Positions 50,068-59,550 are shown, counted from the stretch's first letter. The stretch: 62,701 bases of DNA from Rathayibacter iranicus NCPPB 2253 = VKM Ac-1602 (GCF_003149025.1 NZ_QGDV01000018.1:1-62701); one strand, 5' to 3'. The notes: generated by a model not told the origin, from the sequence alone. Numbers and translations: made by a program.

Positions 50068-52395
50068 ATGCAGCGTTCGCAGGGACTGGGGCTCCTCGAC
50101 GTCGCGATCGCGGGCCTGCTGGGGCTGTTCGCTCTTGCGGTGATCGTGCGAGCGACTGCGCTGTTCATCGTCGATCCGCCGGTGAGCTGGTCGTTCGTCA
50201 TCGCGTTCGGCACGGCCGTGGCGCTCACCGCCGCTCTGCGCATCCCACTCGGCCGCCGCTCCGGGATGCCGACCGCCGGCCTGAGCGTCACCCTCCTCGT
50301 GATCGCGGCGCCCGGCGCCGACCCACTGCGCCTGCTGGGCATCCTGACCGCGGCGACCCTCGTCACGCAGCTGGTGCAGACCCGCAACGTCGCGGTCGCC
50401 GCCTATGTGACCGGCCTCGGCTCTCTCGCCTCGCTGGCCCACATGGAGGTGCTCGCCGCGCTGGAGAAGCTGGTGCCCGCTCCGCTGGCCTTGCTCCCCG
50501 CGACCGCCGTGTTCCTTCTGATCGTGCTGAGCGTCGATCTGCTCCGTCAGCGCGGGCGCTGGAGCATGGACTGGACGCCCGGGTTCGACGCGCTGGTGCC
50601 GCGTCGGGTGGCGCTCCTCTTCGGGACTCTGTGGCTGCTCGCGGTCGTGATCCGCTTCCTCGACCGCACCGTCGTTCCGGCGATGGCCGTGGATCCGACG
50701 CTGGAGCAGAGCCCGATCGTGGTTCTCGTGGTCGCGGCTCTCGTGTTCAGCGTCGCCAAGCGGCTGGAGGTGCACCGCGTCCGGCGTCGCCTGGCCGGGG
50801 TGCTCGACGCCGCGCTCGAGCTGCCCTGGGGAGGTGTCGCCCAGGCCGAGAGCACGCTTCTCACTCACGCCCGCACGAGCATCGAGGCCGACGACATCGT
50901 CATGCGCGATGAGCCAGCATCGGGGACTGAGATCGGCTCCGAGATGCTGCTGCCCGACGGTCGCATCCGCCATGTCGTCGCCTCCAAGCGGGTCAGCGCC
51001 GTGCCGTTCGGCGTCGAGGAGGAGCGGGTCCTCGACGCCCTCGCGCACATGGGCGCCGATACGCTGGGCGCCCGCGACGACGTGGAGTCGCTGCGCCGCT
51101 TCGTTGACCGCGATGCGCTGACCGGTTTGCCCAACCAGCGGGCGTTCCAGGCGGCGCTCGCTGAGGCCAACCGCGACCGGCGTCCGCTCGAGGGGATCGC
51201 GGTGCTGTTTCTCGATCTCGACGACTTCAAGAATCTCAACGACGGACGTGGACACCATGTCGGCGACAAGATGCTCAGCCTGGTCGGGCAGCGCCTCGGC
51301 GAGGCGGCGGCCGAGGGCGGCGGCTTCGCGGCGCGGATCGGCGGCGACGAGTTCGTGTTCCTCCTGCGCGGACTGCGCTCGGCGACGGATGCGCGCACGC
51401 GCGCTCAGGCGCTGATCGAGGCGGTGAGCACCCCGGGCGTCGTCGAGGGCGACACTCTGGCGCCGGTGCTGAGCGGTGGAGTGGCGTTCTCGGCGCACGA
51501 AGAGCCGGACCCGTCGCTGATCGTGATCGAGGCGGATCGCAGTATGCTCGCGCTCAAGCGCAGCCGCGGCAGGAACGGGCGGGAGCGTTCGAGTGCGCTG
51601 GATGTCATGTCGGTCGTCGCCGATCCGGTGCGGGAGGCTGCGGTCCGGGCCGTGCGCGAGCACACCCTGGATGTCGCATACCAGCCAATTGTCAATCTGC
51701 GCACGGGATGCATTTGGGCGTTCGAGGCGCTCGTGCGCCTCGAGGATCCCGTCGTCGGGCAGGTGGACCCTCCGCTCCTGATCGAGCACGTCCGAGACCT
51801 CGGCCTGCTTGATGAGCTGACCGTGCAGGTGGTGGAGAAGGCGATGGGCGCGGCCGAGAGCTTCCGCGCCACCGCGCCGGGCGTGACGTGCATGAGCGTC
51901 AACGTGGACCTCGAGCAGCTTGGTGTCGATCGGCTCGGCGCTTATCTGGCTGAGCTTCCGGGCCGATTCCCGCAGCTGCGTCTGTGCGTGGAGCTGAACG
52001 AGCGCTCACTCGACGCCGCGGACGACGCTCTGCGGATGCAGGCGCGGCGGCTGCGTGAGGCGGGCCTGCTGATCGCGCTCGACGACTACGGGGCCTGGGG
52101 CACCTCCGCGTCGGCCGTCGCCACGTTTCCGCTCGACATCCTCAAACTCGACCGCAGCCTGATCGAGGATCTCGGAAACGTGCACTCCCGCGAGCTCGTG
52201 CGCGCTCTGCACTCGTTCGCGGCTGCGGTCGGCGTGCGTGCGATTGTCGAGGGCGCCGAGGACGAGGAAACGATCACGCTGCTCAAGGAGCTGGGAGTGA
52301 CGGATGTGCAGGGGTATTTCTTCGGCCGCCCCGTCACCCGGAAGGGGGCGGAGTACCGCCTGCTGGCAACGGGATCCATGGCGGTGATTCCCTAG
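50068..52395 (+). CDS. Membrane GGDEF-EAL protein (cyclic di-GMP metabolism)
   Basis: A 775-residue protein. Six or seven membrane helices fill residues 5-230. The diguanylate cyclase domain has LDLDDFKNLNDGRGHHVGDK and an intact GGDEF at 425-429. The EAL domain starts at 553 (FEALVRLE), but later motifs deviate from consensus: DDYGAWGTSAS for DDFGTGYSS, and IVEGAEDEE for the usual AEGVE. So a cyclase activity is likely and the phosphodiesterase activity uncertain. It leads the plus-strand exopolysaccharide genes and probably sets local cyclic di-GMP. The stop is 1 nt before the next open frame. Confidence 0.93.
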   Translation: MQRSQGLGLLDVAIAGLLGLFALAVIVRATALFIVDPPVSWSFVIAFGTAVALTAALRIPLGRRSGMPTAGLSVTLLVIAAPGADPLRLLGILTAATLVTQLVQTRNVAVAAYVTGLGSLASLAHMEVLAALEKLVPAPLALLPATAVFLLIVLSVDLLRQRGRWSMDWTPGFDALVPRRVALLFGTLWLLAVVIRFLDRTVVPAMAVDPTLEQSPIVVLVVAALVFSVAKRLEVHRVRRRLAGVLDAALELPWGGVAQAESTLLTHARTSIEADDIVMRDEPASGTEIGSEMLLPDGRIRHVVASKRVSAVPFGVEEERVLDALAHMGADTLGARDDVESLRRFVDRDALTGLPNQRAFQAALAEANRDRRPLEGIAVLFLDLDDFKNLNDGRGHHVGDKMLSLVGQRLGEAAAEGGGFAARIGGDEFVFLLRGLRSATDARTRAQALIEAVSTPGVVEGDTLAPVLSGGVAFSAHEEPDPSLIVIEADRSMLALKRSRGRNGRERSSALDVMSVVADPVREAAVRAVREHTLDVAYQPIVNLRTGCIWAFEALVRLEDPVVGQVDPPLLIEHVRDLGLLDELTVQVVEKAMGAAESFRATAPGVTCMSVNVDLEQLGVDRLGAYLAELPGRFPQLRLCVELNERSLDAADDALRMQARRLREAGLLIALDDYGAWGTSASAVATFPLDILKLDRSLIEDLGNVHSRELVRALHSFAAAVGVRAIVEGAEDEETITLLKELGVTDVQGYFFGRPVTRKGAEYRLLATGSMAVIP

Positions 52396-52516
52396 AATGA
52401 CGCGAGAACGGGCGTTCCCCGACACTCCGACAGGAACCAGTGCGACCGTTCGGTTCCTCGACACTCGAGCCCCGTCACAGCGGATGCTCACCTCCGCTGA
52501 TCGGATCGACAGCTCC

Positions 52517-54589
52517 ATGCCCTCCTCCCTCCTGCACCGACGCGTTCTGCACCGGCGCCTCCTGGCCGCCGCCCTGGCGCCGGCGCTGTGCCTCGGACTT
52601 GCGCTCGGCGCCACTACTCCGGCCGCGGCCGCCGACATCGTCGACCCCGTGACAGGAGCGGTCGTGCAGGGAGCCGCGACGGGCGCCACGATCACTGTGG
52701 CGGCCGGAGCGCCGTTGCAGTACCTGGCTGTTCCGATCGCCGAGGGCGTCACTCCGACCCGCGTCCTCGCCACGCTGGCGACGGATGCTCCGGTGCAGGG
52801 CGCGCTCGTCGTGGTCGTCGCCGGCCGCACCGTGCAGACCGTCGAGGCCTCAGCTCGGACCCTCGACCTGCCCGTCCAACAGGGCGACGTGGTCGACGGC
52901 GTGCTGGCAATCGGCTTCCAGCTCACCGGCGCCTCCGCCTCGACCGGCGCCCTCTGCGAGGTGCCCGGACGCGCGCTGACCGTCTCCGACGTCGCGGTGC
53001 TCAGCGACGGCACTCCGACCGCCCCGACCACCGTGGGCGGCTTTTTCCCCGACGCGGTCTCGGCCGTCTCGATCCTGGTGCCCGACGGCGCCGGCGACGC
53101 TCTGCGCGCCGCAGGGCTCTCGGCGGCTGCCTCGCTCGCCTCCCGCTACCCGGTCGGCACGAGCATCACGGTCTCGGAGGAGGGCGCCACCGGCGCACGC
53201 CCGCAGCTCGACGCCGCGACCGGCCGCGTCGTCCGCTTCTCCGCGGGCGAGGGCGCCGTGGTCTCGGCGATCGCACAGAACGCCGGAGTCCCCGAACTCA
53301 CGCTGACCGGCGCGGAGGGCGATCTTGCCGCGGCCGGAGCGGCACTCGGCAGCGAGTTCGCCGGCCTCGCGTCGAGCGCGAGCACGACCGGGCTGGCGCA
53401 GAAGGTGATCCCGTCGAGTTCGCTCGAGCACTCCCTGGCCGATTTCGGAGCCGAGCGGATCGCGCTCGGCAGCACAGGCGCCTCCGCCAGCTACACCACA
53501 ATCACGCAATCGGCGTTCGGCGGTCCGGTCTCGACGGTGCAGGTCGACCTCGTCGGCACGCACTCCGCGATCCCCGCGGGTATTACCGCGACCGCGAACG
53601 TGTACTGGAACGACTTCCTGATCGGCTCGAGCGTCCTCGGCACGGACACGGCGATCGACATGCAGCTCACGGTGCCCACTGGCCAGCTCGCCTCCTCGAA
53701 CGCCCTGTCGGTGCGGCTCTCGGCAGTGCGCGAGGGCGACGGGCAGTGCATCGGCTCGGCCGACACCGTGCCGATCGAGTTTTTCGTGGACGGAGCGGGC
53801 TCCACCGTGACGGGCGTCCGCGGCGAGTCGCCGGCTCCGGGCTTTGGCCGGTTTCCGCAGGCGTTCGGCGGCGAACTCGCTGTGGCGTTCGGCGGATCGG
53901 CGAGCGGCCCCGACGCGCTACGCAGCGCGGGCGACCTGGTGACGGCGCTGCAACGCGTCGACTCCCGACCGCTCGCCGTCTCGGTCGTCGGACTCGACGA
54001 CTTCCTCGACTCCGACAGCTCGGGCCTGGTCGTCAGCGCGGGCGCAGACGAAGCGGAGGCGCTGCGCTCGCCGCTGCGCCTCGCCTCCTTCACGGCCATC
54101 GATTCTTCCCGTGTGGAGTACGGAGTCGGCACCGAGGCGCCCTACGCTGCGCTCGAGGCGTTCACGGCCAACGGACGCGACATCGTCCTCCTCGGGGGGT
54201 GGAGCCCGGACGGCGCGTCCTCCTCCGAGCTACAGACGTCCATCGCCGCCTGGGCCGCCACCGAGGGCTGGGCCTCGCTCGCCGGTGACCTGGCCGTCTC
54301 GGGCAGCGCCGGTGCCGATCCGGTGCAGATCGACAGCAACGAGATCACTCCGCAGGCCGAGGTGAAGGACGACTACTCCGCCTACGCGATCTGGTTCGTC
54401 GTGGCCGTCGTCGTGATCGGCCTGCTCATCCTGCTCGGCTGGCTGCTGCGCCGCCGACGCTCGCGTCGGGTCGCGTCCTACGTCGATGCGCAGGAACGGG
54501 CCGGCTCGGAGACGGGACCCGGCGACCCGGCCGGCCCCGTCACTCCGCTCGACCCCGCCACCCCTGACGACCGACGCCCGGCCCACTGA
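52517..54589 (+). CDS. BcsB-like membrane-anchored exopolysaccharide subunit
   Basis: A 690-residue protein. It starts with a signal peptide (RRLLAAALAPALCLGLALGA, with AAAA cleavage region), has a long external part with carbohydrate-binding-like beta folds (PTTVGGFFPDAVSAVSILVP), and ends in one membrane helix (YAIWFVVAVVVIGLLILLGW) and a short basic tail. Layout and order next to a QxxRW glycosyltransferase match BcsB, the partner of cellulose synthase BcsA. The first in-frame ATG at 52397 would add 40 residues without a signal; ATG 52517 begins the signal. Confidence 0.8.
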   Translation: MPSSLLHRRVLHRRLLAAALAPALCLGLALGATTPAAAADIVDPVTGAVVQGAATGATITVAAGAPLQYLAVPIAEGVTPTRVLATLATDAPVQGALVVVVAGRTVQTVEASARTLDLPVQQGDVVDGVLAIGFQLTGASASTGALCEVPGRALTVSDVAVLSDGTPTAPTTVGGFFPDAVSAVSILVPDGAGDALRAAGLSAAASLASRYPVGTSITVSEEGATGARPQLDAATGRVVRFSAGEGAVVSAIAQNAGVPELTLTGAEGDLAAAGAALGSEFAGLASSASTTGLAQKVIPSSSLEHSLADFGAERIALGSTGASASYTTITQSAFGGPVSTVQVDLVGTHSAIPAGITATANVYWNDFLIGSSVLGTDTAIDMQLTVPTGQLASSNALSVRLSAVREGDGQCIGSADTVPIEFFVDGAGSTVTGVRGESPAPGFGRFPQAFGGELAVAFGGSASGPDALRSAGDLVTALQRVDSRPLAVSVVGLDDFLDSDSSGLVVSAGADEAEALRSPLRLASFTAIDSSRVEYGVGTEAPYAALEAFTANGRDIVLLGGWSPDGASSSELQTSIAAWAATEGWASLAGDLAVSGSAGADPVQIDSNEITPQAEVKDDYSAYAIWFVVAVVVIGLLILLGWLLRRRRSRRVASYVDAQERAGSETGPGDPAGPVTPLDPATPDDRRPAH

Positions 54590-54594
54590 ACACC

Positions 54595-56274
54595 GTGACC
54601 GCGACGCTCACCGCCCGCCGGCGCATCCCCACGTCCGCACGAGCGCCGTGGTGGCGGGAGGCATGGGAGCGTCTCGGCCGGCCCGTCACCGGGCGTCAGG
54701 TCCCCGGCACAGTCGTGGTGCTGGTCGTCGCGCTGCTGGTCGGCTTCGTCGCGTGCCTGGTCACCACGTCCTCCGGCATCAACCTCGCCTACGCCGACAC
54801 GCAGAGCCACCTCGCCATTTCGCGGCGCATCATCGACTCGAAGGCTCCCGGATTCACGCAGCTCGGCACCGTCTGGCTGCCCATCCCGAGCCTCGTGCTC
54901 ATCCCGTTCGTGCAGTCGCTCTGGCTCTGGCACACCGGCTGGGCAGCCGGGCTGCTCGGGATGATCTGCCTGGCCGGCACCGCGTGCGGCGTCTATCGAA
55001 TCTCGGCACGGGTCGGGCACCTGCGCGCCGGACGGATCACCGCCGTCCTGCTCGTGCTGGCGAATCCGGGCGTCCTCTACTCCTTCTCTACCGCGATGAC
55101 GGAGCCGGTGCTCATCGTGACGATGGTCGCCTGCTTCTCGGGTCTGGCGCACTGGGTCACCAGCCGCCGCAGCCTCAGCGCCGGCGAGATGATGGTGTTC
55201 TCTGGCCTTCCCGCAGCGGCCGCGACCCTCTCGCGCTACGAGGGCTGGGTGCTCGTCTTCGGCGGGACAGTCGTCGTGCTGATCGTCGCGTGGCGGCGCA
55301 AGCGCTCCTTCTTCTACGCGGTGAAAATGGCTTGTGCGTTCGGGATTCTGCCGCTGGTCGCGATCCTGTGGTGGCTCGTCTACAACTTCGCCGTGTACTC
55401 CAATCCGCTCGAATTCATGAACGGGCAATACTCGGCGGCGAACCTCCAAAAGTCGGTCGCGGATGCCGGACTGCTGGCCTACCAGGGCAATGCGGGCCTC
55501 ACGCTCTGGACCTACAACTGGGCCGTGCTCGAAACCTCGGGCCTGGTCACGGTCGCGCTCGGGCTCGCGGGGGCACTCGTGCTCGCCTGGCGGCGCGGGA
55601 TCTCGGACGACGCTCTCGTGATCTGGCTGATGATCGTCTCGTATGCCTTCTCGCTGCTGAGCCTCTACCTCGGCCAGACGCACATGAACAACGATCACAC
55701 CTTCCCCACCAATTGGTGGAACAACCGCTACGCCCTCTCGGTGCTGCCGTTTCTCGCCGTGCTCGCGGCCGTCCTGGTCGACGCGCTGCGGCGCCTTCCG
55801 CGGGTCGGAGTTGGCGCACTCGGCCTGGTGCTCGTTCTGCTCGGCGCGCAGACGGCCTGGTGGGCGCAGGACCTCGACCGCAACGCCGTGATCGCTGAGG
55901 CCAGCGGCTACGTGCAGTTGAAGGAGGCATCGGGAGCCACCGCGGCGGCGCGCTTCCTCGGTGAGCACTACGACGGCGGGGGCGTGCTGATGGACGAGAG
56001 CGCCGCCGGCAACGCGCTCCTCCCCGAGATCGGCATCCCGCTGGCCGAGTTCTACAACCGCTCGACCGGCGAACTCTTCGACGAGGCCCTCGCTCATCCA
56101 GCGACCCACGCGAAATGGGTTTTCGTGACCACCGCCGACGCGCCCGAGCTGAGCGAGACCGGCGTCGCCGACCTGGTCTACGACTCCCTCACCCGCGACT
56201 CCACCTTCGACACCCGCTACCGGCCGGTGTTCTCGCGGGGCAACTACGTCGTCTACGAACGGCTGGGAGGCTGA
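54595..56274 (+). CDS. GT-C family membrane glycosyltransferase
   Basis: A 559-residue polytopic protein with about 11 helices. The first external loop has an acidic motif (YADTQSHLAISRR) like the DxD/ExD of GT39/ArnT-type enzymes that use polyprenyl-phosphate sugars. A soluble C-terminal part follows. GTG 54595 starts 5 nt after the BcsB-like stop. It may add side sugars or modify the polymer. Confidence 0.82.
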   Translation: MTATLTARRRIPTSARAPWWREAWERLGRPVTGRQVPGTVVVLVVALLVGFVACLVTTSSGINLAYADTQSHLAISRRIIDSKAPGFTQLGTVWLPIPSLVLIPFVQSLWLWHTGWAAGLLGMICLAGTACGVYRISARVGHLRAGRITAVLLVLANPGVLYSFSTAMTEPVLIVTMVACFSGLAHWVTSRRSLSAGEMMVFSGLPAAAATLSRYEGWVLVFGGTVVVLIVAWRRKRSFFYAVKMACAFGILPLVAILWWLVYNFAVYSNPLEFMNGQYSAANLQKSVADAGLLAYQGNAGLTLWTYNWAVLETSGLVTVALGLAGALVLAWRRGISDDALVIWLMIVSYAFSLLSLYLGQTHMNNDHTFPTNWWNNRYALSVLPFLAVLAAVLVDALRRLPRVGVGALGLVLVLLGAQTAWWAQDLDRNAVIAEASGYVQLKEASGATAAARFLGEHYDGGGVLMDESAAGNALLPEIGIPLAEFYNRSTGELFDEALAHPATHAKWVFVTTADAPELSETGVADLVYDSLTRDSTFDTRYRPVFSRGNYVVYERLGG

Positions 56275-56276
56275 GC

Positions 56277-58214
56277 ATGGGAGCGACACGCACAGCCCGA
56301 GTGGGCGAGATCCTCCTCGAGCGCGGGCTGATCTCACCGGAGCAGCTAGACGAGGCGCTGCGCCGCCAGACTCGCGAGGGTGGGCTTTTGGGGCGGCACC
56401 TCATCCTCGACGCGGCCATCACTCGCCGCGAGATGTACGACGCCCTCGCCGAGCAGTGGGATGCCCCACTCGTCGACCTGATTGCCGAACCCCCCGAGGC
56501 CGAGCTGCTTGCCCGCGTGGGCGCCGAAACGCTGGTCGACGCCGGCTGGGTGCCCTGGCGGGTGCTGAGCGACGGGACCGGAGTGATCGCCACTTCCGTA
56601 CCGCCGACCCCGGCGGTGCTCGCTGAGGCGCGCGCGATGCTCGGCGTCTCGCGGGTGAGCGTGCGCACCACCACCGACTGGGACATCTTCCGCGCCGTAG
56701 AGAGCGCCTGCCGGTCGGCGCTGCTGTTCGGTGCGGCCGACGCGCTGGCGGTCGAGAGCGGCGACGAGTCGGCGAAGGCCGGCTTGCGGCGCTGGCAGGT
56801 CGTCACTCCGCTCGTCGTCGTCGCGTTCGTGGTCGTGGGCGCCGTGCTCGCGCCGAGCCTCACCTTCGTGGTCGTGCTCGCGGCCGCGAACCTGCTGTTC
56901 CTGATGAACATCGCGTTCAAGGCGCTGGCCGGGCTGCGCGCGCCGCTGAATCGGAGTTCGGTGACGGCGTGGGAGGAGGAGGTGGCGATCGAGCGCGCCC
57001 GCCGCGGCCTCCCCGTGCACCCTCCGCGCATGACCGACGACGAGCTGCCGATCTACACGATCCTCGTCCCGGCCTACAAGGAGGCCAACATCATCAGCAA
57101 GCTGCTGGTGAACCTCGGCGCCCTCGACTACCCCAAGGCCAAACTCGAGGTCCTCGTCCTGCTGGAGGCCGACGACGACGAGACCATCGCGGCCGTGCGG
57201 CGGATGAGCCCGCCCGAGTACGTGCGGATGGTCATCGTGCCGCCCGGCGGACCGCAGACCAAGCCGCGCGCCTGCAACTACGGGCTCAGCTTCGCCCGCG
57301 GCGAGTTCGTCGTGATCTACGACGCCGAGGACCGGCCAGACCCCGACCAGCTACGACTCTGCGTGCGGCTGTTCCGCGAGGACGCCTTCGAGCGCGAGTT
57401 CGTCGATCCCCGGCAGAAGCAGCTCGTCTGCCTCCAGGGCGCGCTGAGCTATTTCAACGCCGACTACAACGTGCTCACCCGGATGTTCGCGGTCGAATAC
57501 GCGCACTGGTTCGGCGCGATGCTGCCGGGCCTCGACCAGTCGCATCTCCCGATCCCGCTGGGCGGCACCTCGAACCACTTCGACACCCGCGTGCTGCGCG
57601 GACTCGGTGCCTGGGATCCCTACAACGTTACCGAAGACGCCGACCTCGGCCTCCGCGTCGCCGCGCACGGCTACCGGGTGGGCGTGGTCGACTCCAACAC
57701 GTGGGAGGAGGCGTGCGCGGAAGTCCCGGCGTGGATCCGCCAACGCACCCGGTGGATCAAGGGATACATGATGACCGCTGGGGTCAACACGCGACATCCG
57801 ATCCGCTGGTTCCGGGTTAATGGAATCCTCGGCTCGCTGAGCTTGGTGGCGCTGATTATGGGAACTCCGGTGGCATTCCTCCTCTATCCGCTGGTGCTGG
57901 GATTCACGGTGGTCACCTATATCGGCGTGCAGTTCCTCGGGCTCGACATTCCGGAGTGGCTGATCATCGCGGGCACCACGAACATGCTGTTCTCGAATGC
58001 GCTGATGATCGTGGTATCCGGGATCGCAGCGTGGAAGCGCTACAACTGGCGCATCGCCGCCTTCGCGCTGCTGAATCCCGTCTATTGGGTGTTGCACTCG
58101 ATTTCGGCCTGGCGGGCCGCCTGGCAGATCGTCTTCAGCCCGCACAAGTGGGAGAAAACACCGCACGGTCTTACGGAGGAGTACGAGGACTCGACAATCG
58201 GGGCTCCTGCGTGA
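56277..58214 (+). CDS. Processive-type GT2 glycosyltransferase with N-terminal MshEN cyclic di-GMP-binding domain
   Basis: A 645-residue protein. Residues 8-31 fit the MshEN motif position for position (R8, G10, L13, L14, G17, L18, I19, L24, L28, Q31). A second, weaker copy covers 37-60 (G39, L42, I43, I48, L57, Q60). Two helices (about 175-215), a GT2 domain with VPAYKEAN (264-271), DAED (349-352), TEDAD (452-456) and Q489-R-T-R-W493, and five C-terminal helices follow. Such QxxRW enzymes polymerise and export polysaccharide. MshEN is known to bind cyclic di-GMP, so direct activation is inferred. Confidence 0.88.
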   Translation: MGATRTARVGEILLERGLISPEQLDEALRRQTREGGLLGRHLILDAAITRREMYDALAEQWDAPLVDLIAEPPEAELLARVGAETLVDAGWVPWRVLSDGTGVIATSVPPTPAVLAEARAMLGVSRVSVRTTTDWDIFRAVESACRSALLFGAADALAVESGDESAKAGLRRWQVVTPLVVVAFVVVGAVLAPSLTFVVVLAAANLLFLMNIAFKALAGLRAPLNRSSVTAWEEEVAIERARRGLPVHPPRMTDDELPIYTILVPAYKEANIISKLLVNLGALDYPKAKLEVLVLLEADDDETIAAVRRMSPPEYVRMVIVPPGGPQTKPRACNYGLSFARGEFVVIYDAEDRPDPDQLRLCVRLFREDAFEREFVDPRQKQLVCLQGALSYFNADYNVLTRMFAVEYAHWFGAMLPGLDQSHLPIPLGGTSNHFDTRVLRGLGAWDPYNVTEDADLGLRVAAHGYRVGVVDSNTWEEACAEVPAWIRQRTRWIKGYMMTAGVNTRHPIRWFRVNGILGSLSLVALIMGTPVAFLLYPLVLGFTVVTYIGVQFLGLDIPEWLIIAGTTNMLFSNALMIVVSGIAAWKRYNWRIAAFALLNPVYWVLHSISAWRAAWQIVFSPHKWEKTPHGLTEEYEDSTIGAPA

Positions 58215-58641
58215 TGGCTGCCGTTCGTAACCGAGGTTGAGAGCGCCTGCGCGCGGCTTTTCGGCGGCTGACGGCGGTCCTGACCTCGGTTGCGAACGCT
58301 CGGATCATCGGGCGAGCCTGGCTGGAGCGCAGGCGCTGATCGTTCTCTGCCTGGTCGATGACGAACTCCGAGAAGCCGGGCACAGCGAACGACAGGTGAC
58401 CGTGCTTGTTCGCGTCGATGAGCCCCCTGTCGAGGAGGCGCTCGCGACTGACGGAGACGGTCGTGGCGCCAAGCATCTCGGCGAGTGTTGAGCGCTTCAC
58501 ATGGGTGCCGCCGAGGACCCGTGGAACGAAGCGGCCCTCAGAGGAAATTCAGAGCGCCGCCTGGCCGAACTGCTGCAACTTGTCTGCCCGGCCGGGCAGT
58601 TTCGGCGGGACCGACCCCGGGGTGTAGGGATTGAGTAACAT
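58171..58641 (-). pseudogene. AAA ATPase remnant with internal deletion
   Basis: From ATG 58641 the frame reads MLLNPYTPGSVPPKLPGRAD, a typical start of an AAA ATPase family, then meets TGA at residue 31. The same frame goes on with SEGRFVPRVLGGTHVKRSTL and LGATTVSVSRERLLDRGLID to VPGFSEFV, the C-terminal winged-helix of the same family, ending at 58171. The whole ATPase core with Walker motifs is absent. So about 250 codons have been deleted and a stop is present. It overlaps the GT2 3' end by 44 nt. Confidence 0.75.
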
Positions 58642-58902
58642 CAGAGCCTCGCTATCACGCTGTTATACATCGGGCCGATGTGCGACAATGCGACAAACGA
58701 TCTCGAGGTGAGCAGTTGACATTGCGCGGCCGAGCGTTTTGCAGGGGCCGGAGACGTCGCTGCTGTTCCCGGCGTACCAGAGATCGAGGTCTAAGACCTT
58801 TTCGGCGATCTGAGGCCTGTGTAGGTCGAGTGAGGGCCGCGGTGGCCCCCGCTTCCATCCTTGGCGCGGGAAGTGTGGGTGCAGGTCAGACGTCGCTTTG
58901 GG
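58642..58902. other. Intergenic stretch at the start of the low-GC island
   Basis: About 260 nt without a supported gene. A TTGACA hexamer lies near 58717 on plus, without a convincing partner -10. Base composition is lower in GC than the exopolysaccharide genes. Confidence 0.35.
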
Positions 58903-59550
58903 CTAAAACGACTGGAGATCATTCTGACCTCGATCCGACATTTTCATGATTCGCGCGAGTTCGTGGATACGATCAAGAAGAAGAGCGGGGACTTTCGCGT
59001 CGGAGTCGTAGAGGGCATCGACGACCGTCTCCAGGCAGAGCACGTACTCCGTGTGCTTGTTCAAGTCTCGGCACCAGGAGAACCATTCGGGATCGAAACG
59101 CTCCTCCAGTCGATCGAGCAACTGACCGAGGGCAAGTTCCATTCGGGTGGAGTAGAGGATGCCGAGGCTCTTGCGCAGGATGCGCACCGTTTCCGGACGA
59201 ATCGGCCCGCGGTATTTTCGGCGCCAGAAGCCCCTCGCGCGGATGGGATCAAGCGGCCCGACTCCCTCCTCCCATGTCCCGGACGAGGCATGGGCACCGG
59301 CACACCGCGGGACTCGATCCATGACTGTGTCGAGGTTCACGATGTACGCGACCGGGTAGTTTCGGGTCAGCACGTCCGGCCAGTTCTCGCTGTCCAGCCC
59401 GTGGAGGAGTTCATCCAGGCAGAGGGCGAAATCTTCGCGGCTCAGCGGATGTCGCAGGTACACCTCAGTCTGGGGATCGAGTCGCCGGCGCACCCGGTGG
59501 AGCACAGTGCGGAGTTCGGTGCGCACGCGGCGGAGTCGCTGGTCGTACAT
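58903..59550 (-). CDS. Unrecognised protein with a duplicated domain; probable immunity protein
   Basis: A 215-residue soluble protein. It contains two related halves marked by FALCLDEL (41-48) and YVLCLETV (169-176), each in a predicted helical context. The same [FY]-x-L-C-L-[ED] motif occurs as YRLCLEQI in the gene at 60426-61283. I do not recognise the family by name. Position in a row of immunity-like genes suggests it protects against a toxin. AGGAG lies 6 nt before ATG 59550. Confidence 0.65.
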   Translation of the reverse strand: MYDQRLRRVRTELRTVLHRVRRRLDPQTEVYLRHPLSREDFALCLDELLHGLDSENWPDVLTRNYPVAYIVNLDTVMDRVPRCAGAHASSGTWEEGVGPLDPIRARGFWRRKYRGPIRPETVRILRKSLGILYSTRMELALGQLLDRLEERFDPEWFSWCRDLNKHTEYVLCLETVVDALYDSDAKVPALLLDRIHELARIMKMSDRGQNDLQSF

